A stretch of DNA of 8,584 nucleotides from Phycisphaerales bacterium. Its GTDB lineage: Bacteria > Planctomycetota > Phycisphaerae > Tepidisphaerales > Tepidisphaeraceae. Below the pieces are notes generated by a model. It saw only the letters and a program-made list of their open reading frames with translations. It made no database searches and was not told the DNA's origin. The position numbers and the translations under genes are program-made. Below, piece after piece: positions 6,318 to 8,584 of the stretch (position 1 is its first letter; each line of letters begins with the position of its first letter). The stretch spans positions 1 to 8,584 of the forward strand of contig JAQGHJ010000569.1 of the NCBI GenBank assembly GCA_028288905.1, read 5' to 3'.

Positions 6318-6473
6318 GTGTTCTGTGGGGAACACCCACCCCACCCCGCCCCCTTGTTCCAGAAGGGCACCCTCCATGTCCGCAGGTTCACCGCCCCACC
6401 CAAGGGCGACGATGCTTTGATCCACCACGTTCTACGGGCTGTGGACGACGATGTACCGCCGCTACGGGCGTAG
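6318..6473 (+). CDS. Possible small hypothetical protein, 51 residues
   Basis: GTG 6318 to TAG 6471-6473. The C-terminal two thirds read like protein (FQKGTLHVRRFTAPPKGDD, then ALIHHVLRAVDDDVPP). An AGGA at 6304-6307 is the only Shine-Dalgarno-like base run, 10 bases upstream. A TTG at 6354 is an alternative start. The frame is in phase with int and open all the way back to the int stop, but it has no ATG. An overlapping minus-strand open frame (6195-6428) competes for the same DNA, so coding is uncertain. No family is recognised. Confidence 0.3.
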   Translation: MFCGEHPPHPAPLFQKGTLHVRRFTAPPKGDDALIHHVLRAVDDDVPPLRA

Positions 6474-6475
6474 CG
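6460..6475. repeat. Short perfect hairpin in the int-rep gap
   Basis: CGCTAC (6460-6465) and GTAGCG (6470-6475) pair around GGGC. It overlaps the end of the possible small ORF. A short stem with a four-base loop could be a replication-nick hairpin, a weak transcript end, or chance. Confidence 0.35.
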
Positions 6476-6611
6476 AATTCTTCCATCGATGACCGCCTTA
6501 CCCCCGCCCCATTACGACGGCCAATAAAAGGTTGGAAACTTCCGAATGATCCGGCCTCCGATGTCGGAACATCAATCTTCTGCTAGGCGTTACAACAAGT
6601 AATGGATTCTG

Positions 6612-6696
6612 GTCGATGATCTAGGTAGCGGCTGGGAACCGCACGGGGGATTGCTGCAAACAAACCACCAATAATGTCGATGAACTAAGTAGACGG
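6612..6696 (+). repeat. Imperfect direct repeat upstream of rep (iteron-like)
   Basis: Unit 1 (6612-6631) reads GTCGATGATCTAGGTAGCGG. Unit 2 (6676-6696) is the same apart from T-to-A and G-to-A changes and one inserted A (GTCGATGAACTAAGTAG then ACGG). The units start 64 bases apart. A shorter third match, TCGATGA, lies at 6486-6492. Paired direct repeats just upstream of a rep gene are often Rep-binding sites; that role is inferred here. Confidence 0.55.
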
Positions 6697-6731
6697 GTGT
6701 AAGACACACCTTTGAACACAGATTTGCAGCA
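6652..6731 (+). repeat. 9-bp inverted repeat enclosing a structured leader of rep
   Basis: TGCTGCAAA (6652-6660) and TTTGCAGCA (6723-6731) are perfect reverse complements, 62 bases apart. Inside lie direct-repeat unit 2 (6676-6696) and a small GGTGT/ACACC hairpin (6696-6700 with 6706-6710). The 3' arm ends 4 bases before the terminator stem. As RNA, the closing stem, inner hairpin and terminator would make a compact structured leader or small RNA; as DNA it may be part of the origin. Confidence 0.5.
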
Positions 6732-6735
6732 TCCC

Positions 6736-6770
6736 GCCCAACGGCTTCCGAACCGTTGGGCTTTTTTTTT
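6736..6770 (+). terminator. Intrinsic terminator directly upstream of rep
   Basis: GCCCAACGG (6736-6744) and CCGTTGGGC (6753-6761) form a perfect 9-bp stem with loop CTTCCGAA, followed by nine T's (6762-6770). It is a textbook rho-independent terminator on the plus strand. It ends 12 bases before the first plausible rep start, so it may close int-side transcripts or act as an attenuator in the rep leader. Confidence 0.9.
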
Positions 6771-6782
6771 GGACGCTGCGAA

Positions 6783-7844
6783 GTGACTGTCTGCGAACTC
6801 CCATCCCCACCATGCCATCAGGACGCCAGCCCGCCTCTTGATAACGTGACCGAACCCCGACAGTTTTACTGCGGATCGGTTCACCGCTGTAACCGTTCTG
6901 ACTGCCCAACGTGCCAAACCTACAAAGGCAAACACAAGGCACACGTCGCCGCCCACAACCTAGCGAAGCGGCATGATCTGTACATGCTCACGCTCACACT
7001 GCGCAGCAACGGTAGATGCGACGACGTGGATGATCCGCTCGACCATGCCACCAAGTTGCGGCTCGACCTAGACCGGCTCCGCACGGCCTTCCACGAGAAG
7101 ATGAAGCGTTCGGCCTACTGGAAGAAACACGTTCGGGGCGGGATGTACGGCCTAGATGCCACCTACACCAAGGCCAAGGGGTTCCATGCTCATCTACATC
7201 TCATCGTAGAAGCCACACCAATGAATAAGTCCGACTTGACCAAAGCATGGGCCAAGGCCACGGACGGAAGCCACCAGATCGACCTACAGAAGATGGGGGA
7301 TTCGGACAAAGACAACTTCTGTACCTCCCGCTACGTTCTGAAGCCCGCCATCCTCGCATTCAAAGATGATCGGGAAGCCGTCGCAGTTTGGGTCAAAGCG
7401 GTGGGGCGAACGAAGAAGTCAGACAGGTTCGGGGACTGGCGGAACACGGCCACGAACAAAGACAACTGGACGAAGCCAGATGCAGACGACCATCGCCAGA
7501 CGGGGGAAATGGAACCGTCTACAGACGGGTCTAACGGCTCCGACGACGCCGCCGAACGGGATGCCAGAATCGCAGATGATGCGGCATGGCTCACGTCTGG
7601 CATGACGACCACGGAACGTCGGGAACGTCGTCTGACGATCCCGCCCGCCGTCACCAACGGGGGCACACGGGCGACCGTCAAAGATCAAACAACCAACGGG
7701 GGGAACGATGGGGGACACCAACTACCGGGAAGGCCGCACGTTTGCGGACACCTTCCTAGCGACTCAGAAGATCATCTTGGCCGACTTGTTCGGCGTCACG
7801 TCTGGCGTGGTGCGAACGTCTACGGATTCCGAAGATTGGAATGA
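6783..7844 (+). CDS. rep: HUH-endonuclease rolling-circle replication initiator (Rep_1-like)
   Basis: 353 residues from GTG 6783; GTG 6846 is a second candidate, and a TTG at 6756 lies inside the terminator and is rejected. The N-terminal cysteines C-x5-C-x4-C-x2-C (30-44) suggest a zinc-binding finger. LTLTL (69-73) is motif 1, FHAHLHLIVEA with H135, H137 and H139 is the metal-binding HUH motif 2, and SRYVLKP gives candidate catalytic Tyr184 with Lys187 (Y-x-x-K, motif 3). This order is that of single-tyrosine Rep proteins of pC194/pUB110-type plasmids and some ssDNA phages. The protein should nick the double-strand origin and bind the 5' end covalently; that origin probably lies in the repeat-rich region just upstream. 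Residues after about 235 are charged and low in complexity. The last 45 residues are read in another frame over the next gene. No good Shine-Dalgarno precedes either start. Confidence 0.88.
   Translation: MTVCELPSPPCHQDASPPLDNVTEPRQFYCGSVHRCNRSDCPTCQTYKGKHKAHVAAHNLAKRHDLYMLTLTLRSNGRCDDVDDPLDHATKLRLDLDRLRTAFHEKMKRSAYWKKHVRGGMYGLDATYTKAKGFHAHLHLIVEATPMNKSDLTKAWAKATDGSHQIDLQKMGDSDKDNFCTSRYVLKPAILAFKDDREAVAVWVKAVGRTKKSDRFGDWRNTATNKDNWTKPDADDHRQTGEMEPSTDGSNGSDDAAERDARIADDAAWLTSGMTTTERRERRLTIPPAVTNGGTRATVKDQTTNGGNDGGHQLPGRPHVCGHLPSDSEDHLGRLVRRHVWRGANVYGFRRLE
7698..7703 (+). promoter_or_regulatory. Shine-Dalgarno of the 195-residue protein
   Basis: GGGGGG at 7698-7703 lies 4 bases before ATG 7708, inside the rep coding sequence. 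It fixes the downstream start despite the long overlap. Confidence 0.6.
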
Positions 7845-8295
7845 CGGGGTAGACGTGTACGTCGCCGACATCGGCGTAGGTCTCAGGGTGCGCCGCCACA
7901 GCGACCGCCCGTTCAAAGACTTCACGCTCAGACTCAGAAGAAACCAGAACGGCCACCACGAACTGGACAAGGTGCGGGCGGGGAAGATCGCATTCCTTCT
8001 CTACTGCATCGACACGTCCGCACCGGGCACCGCCGCCACCGATCTAGCGTGGTGGCTCATTGACCTAGCACCCATCCGAAAGGCAGGAATGAACCTACTC
8101 GCAGACGTGAAAACAGAACTACAGGGGAACAAAGACGGCACCACCTTCCTCGCCATCGACCTTGAATCCTTGATTGCCAAGTACGGCCCCGTCCTCATGG
8201 CGATGGGCACGACCACGACGACCACCACGACGGTCACGACCACGAAGACGGTTCACCCCGATTTCGCACCGCAGGGGGAACGCCATGTACGATGA
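7708..8295 (+). CDS. Unknown protein of 195 residues, possible nuclease-like phage/plasmid protein
   Basis: I do not recognise a named family. The core reads SEDWNDGVDVYV (41-52), VGLRVRRHSDRPFKDFTLRLRR (57-78), HHELDKVRAGKIAFLLY (83-99) and later WWLIDLAPIRKA. From memory, proteins with a D-x-D strand, an RVRR strand, FTxR, xELDK and a W-LIDL end occur in phages and plasmids. The spaced acidic and basic residues on predicted strands could suit a PD-(D/E)XK-like fold, which is an inference only. The C-terminus has a Thr-rich stretch (168-181) and a short basic tail. There is no signal peptide or membrane segment. It starts within rep (137-base overlap) from a strong GGGGGG site, and its last 11 bases overlap the next gene, so it should be translated with both. 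Confidence 0.8.
   Translation: MGDTNYREGRTFADTFLATQKIILADLFGVTSGVVRTSTDSEDWNDGVDVYVADIGVGLRVRRHSDRPFKDFTLRLRRNQNGHHELDKVRAGKIAFLLYCIDTSAPGTAATDLAWWLIDLAPIRKAGMNLLADVKTELQGNKDGTTFLAIDLESLIAKYGPVLMAMGTTTTTTTTVTTTKTVHPDFAPQGERHVR
8209..8250 (+). repeat. ACG/ACC codon run encoding a threonine-rich tract
   Basis: Eight successive Thr codons, Val, three Thr, Lys, Thr, all using ACG or ACC. This imperfect microsatellite encodes a flexible Thr tract near the end of the 195-residue protein and is a likely site of length variation. Confidence 0.75.
8274..8278 (+). promoter_or_regulatory. Shine-Dalgarno of the 76-residue protein
   Basis: AGGGGGAA around 8273-8280 stands 6 bases before ATG 8285, inside the previous gene. 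It fixes this start and implies translation from the shared mRNA. Confidence 0.65.
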
Positions 8296-8515
8296 CTCGA
8301 CCAACGCCAAAGAATGGAAGACCGTCGCTCCCGACGCCCCCGCTACCAAAGATCAGCGGCGGGCTTGTTACCGGCTCGGACTTGGCCGACCGTTCGTCCG
8401 CAAGCTCACGACCACGGATGCCAGCATGGCCATCGCTGCGATGATCGATCTACGCCAGCGGATCGGGGCATCTGTCGGCCCGCCTCCCTCGCCGCGAAGC
8501 GGGGAGGGGCTTTGA
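8285..8515 (+). CDS. Small hypothetical protein, 76 residues, ATKxQ...LG helix type
   Basis: Starts at ATG 8285 behind AGGGGGAA and overlaps the preceding gene by 11 bases. Residues from about 19 read ATKDQRRACYRLGLGRPF, then LTTTDASMAIAAMIDLR. This resembles the short helical proteins with pattern (A/T)xKQ...L..LG...LTK.EAS..I..L found in many phages and plasmids, whose function is unknown. The last residues (PPSPRSGEGL) are encoded by a GC-rich hairpin and are probably not part of the fold. No catalytic motif is visible. The co-directional, overlapping layout suggests one operon with rep. Confidence 0.65.
   Translation: MYDDSTNAKEWKTVAPDAPATKDQRRACYRLGLGRPFVRKLTTTDASMAIAAMIDLRQRIGASVGPPPSPRSGEGL
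8485..8509. repeat. GC-rich hairpin at the 3' end of the small gene
   Basis: 8485-8495 pairs with 8499-8509 around GAA, with one mismatch and one G-U pair (core CCCTCGCCGC against GCGGGGAGGG). It lies inside the last codons of the small protein, ending just before its stop. Only a TTT follows, so termination is possible but weak. It resembles the hairpin after int (6186-6208) in size and composition. Confidence 0.5.
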
Positions 8516-8584
8516 CGGCCAGAAGGTAGGTTCCTTTTCGCACGGCCATCCGCCGCCGCTGCAATGGGAACTGCCCAACGCTGC

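Larger units (their letters stand above)
4783..8584 (+). mobile_element. Integrative element in ssrA with rolling-circle replication gene (right end outside window)
   Basis: The order is ssrA 3' end, nested hairpin, tyrosine recombinase, hairpin- and repeat-rich gap, HUH replication initiator, unknown protein, small protein, all on the plus strand. G/C content drops against the host part (sampled: 43 of 60 in 1381-1440, 32 of 60 in 7261-7320). Integrase plus rolling-circle Rep fits an integrated plasmid, an AICE-like element or an ssDNA-phage-like provirus. No capsid, Zot-like, relaxase or FtsK-like gene is visible, so the class cannot be decided. The boundary at 4783 is nominal. Confidence 0.7.

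Noticed and set aside
6195..6428. 77-residue minus-strand open frame in the int-rep gap
   Set aside because: No Shine-Dalgarno, no recognisable motif, Gly-rich, opposite to all element genes, and it competes with the plus-strand candidate at 6318.
6756..6782. TTG 6756 as rep start
   Set aside because: It lies inside the terminator stem, and the T-run would be translated as Phe-Phe-Phe. GTG 6783 or 6846 is more plausible.
6621..6956. 111-residue minus-strand open frame over the rep leader
   Set aside because: It reads through the terminator stem (KKK from the T-run) and across the Rep zinc-finger coding part, with no family features.
8479..8491. CCCGCCTCC-CTCG resembling the ssrA 3' end (CCCGCCTCCACTCG) as attR
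   Set aside because: Only about 13 bases with a gap, no T-loop sequence, and it is part of a GC-rich hairpin inside a gene; a chance match is likely.
8564..8584. ATG at 8564 as start of another gene
   Set aside because: Only seven codons remain in the window and no Shine-Dalgarno precedes it.

Overview
The window looks like chromosomal DNA of a high-GC planctomycete, most likely from the Gemmata group. The left half is very GC-rich (43 of 60 bases are G/C in 1381-1440). A secreted protein there carries the N-terminal VESLEDRRLFA motif typical of planctomycetal exported proteins, and the integrase resembles a planctomycete tyrosine-recombinase type. These are recognitions from memory; no search was run.

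Host part, 1-4782. On the minus strand lie a short-chain dehydrogenase (378-1157) and, downstream of it, the start of a small RelA/SpoT-type HD phosphohydrolase cut by the window edge (1-280). An inverted, G-tract-rich repeat separates them. Divergent from the dehydrogenase is a secreted serine hydrolase of the beta-lactamase/class C family (1254-2321), followed by a 98-base hairpin repeat (2342-2439). Then come a two-domain exported SGNH/GDSL hydrolase (2710-4290) and a complete tmRNA gene, ssrA (4399-4782), with a good sigma-70-type promoter.

Accessory part, about 4783 to the right edge. Directly after the 3' end of ssrA comes a nested hairpin and then a tyrosine recombinase (4872-6167). 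About 600 bases of mostly non-coding DNA follow, with hairpins, a direct repeat, an inverted repeat and a textbook intrinsic terminator. Next are an HUH rolling-circle replication initiator (6783-7844), a protein of unknown function overlapping it by 137 bases (7708-8295), and a small protein overlapping that by 11 bases (8285-8515). Base composition is lower here (32 of 60 G/C in 7261-7320). The simplest reading is an element that uses the 3' end of ssrA as its attachment site and replicates as a rolling circle when excised: an integrated plasmid, AICE-like element or ssDNA-phage-like provirus. Its right end is not in the window, so cargo and class stay open. The last 69 bases (8516-8584) show nothing I can support.

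The most interesting parts are the int-rep intergenic region (candidate origin and copy-control leader), the nested hairpin at the ssrA/int junction, the integrase lacking several canonical catalytic residues, and the rep-linked unknown protein.
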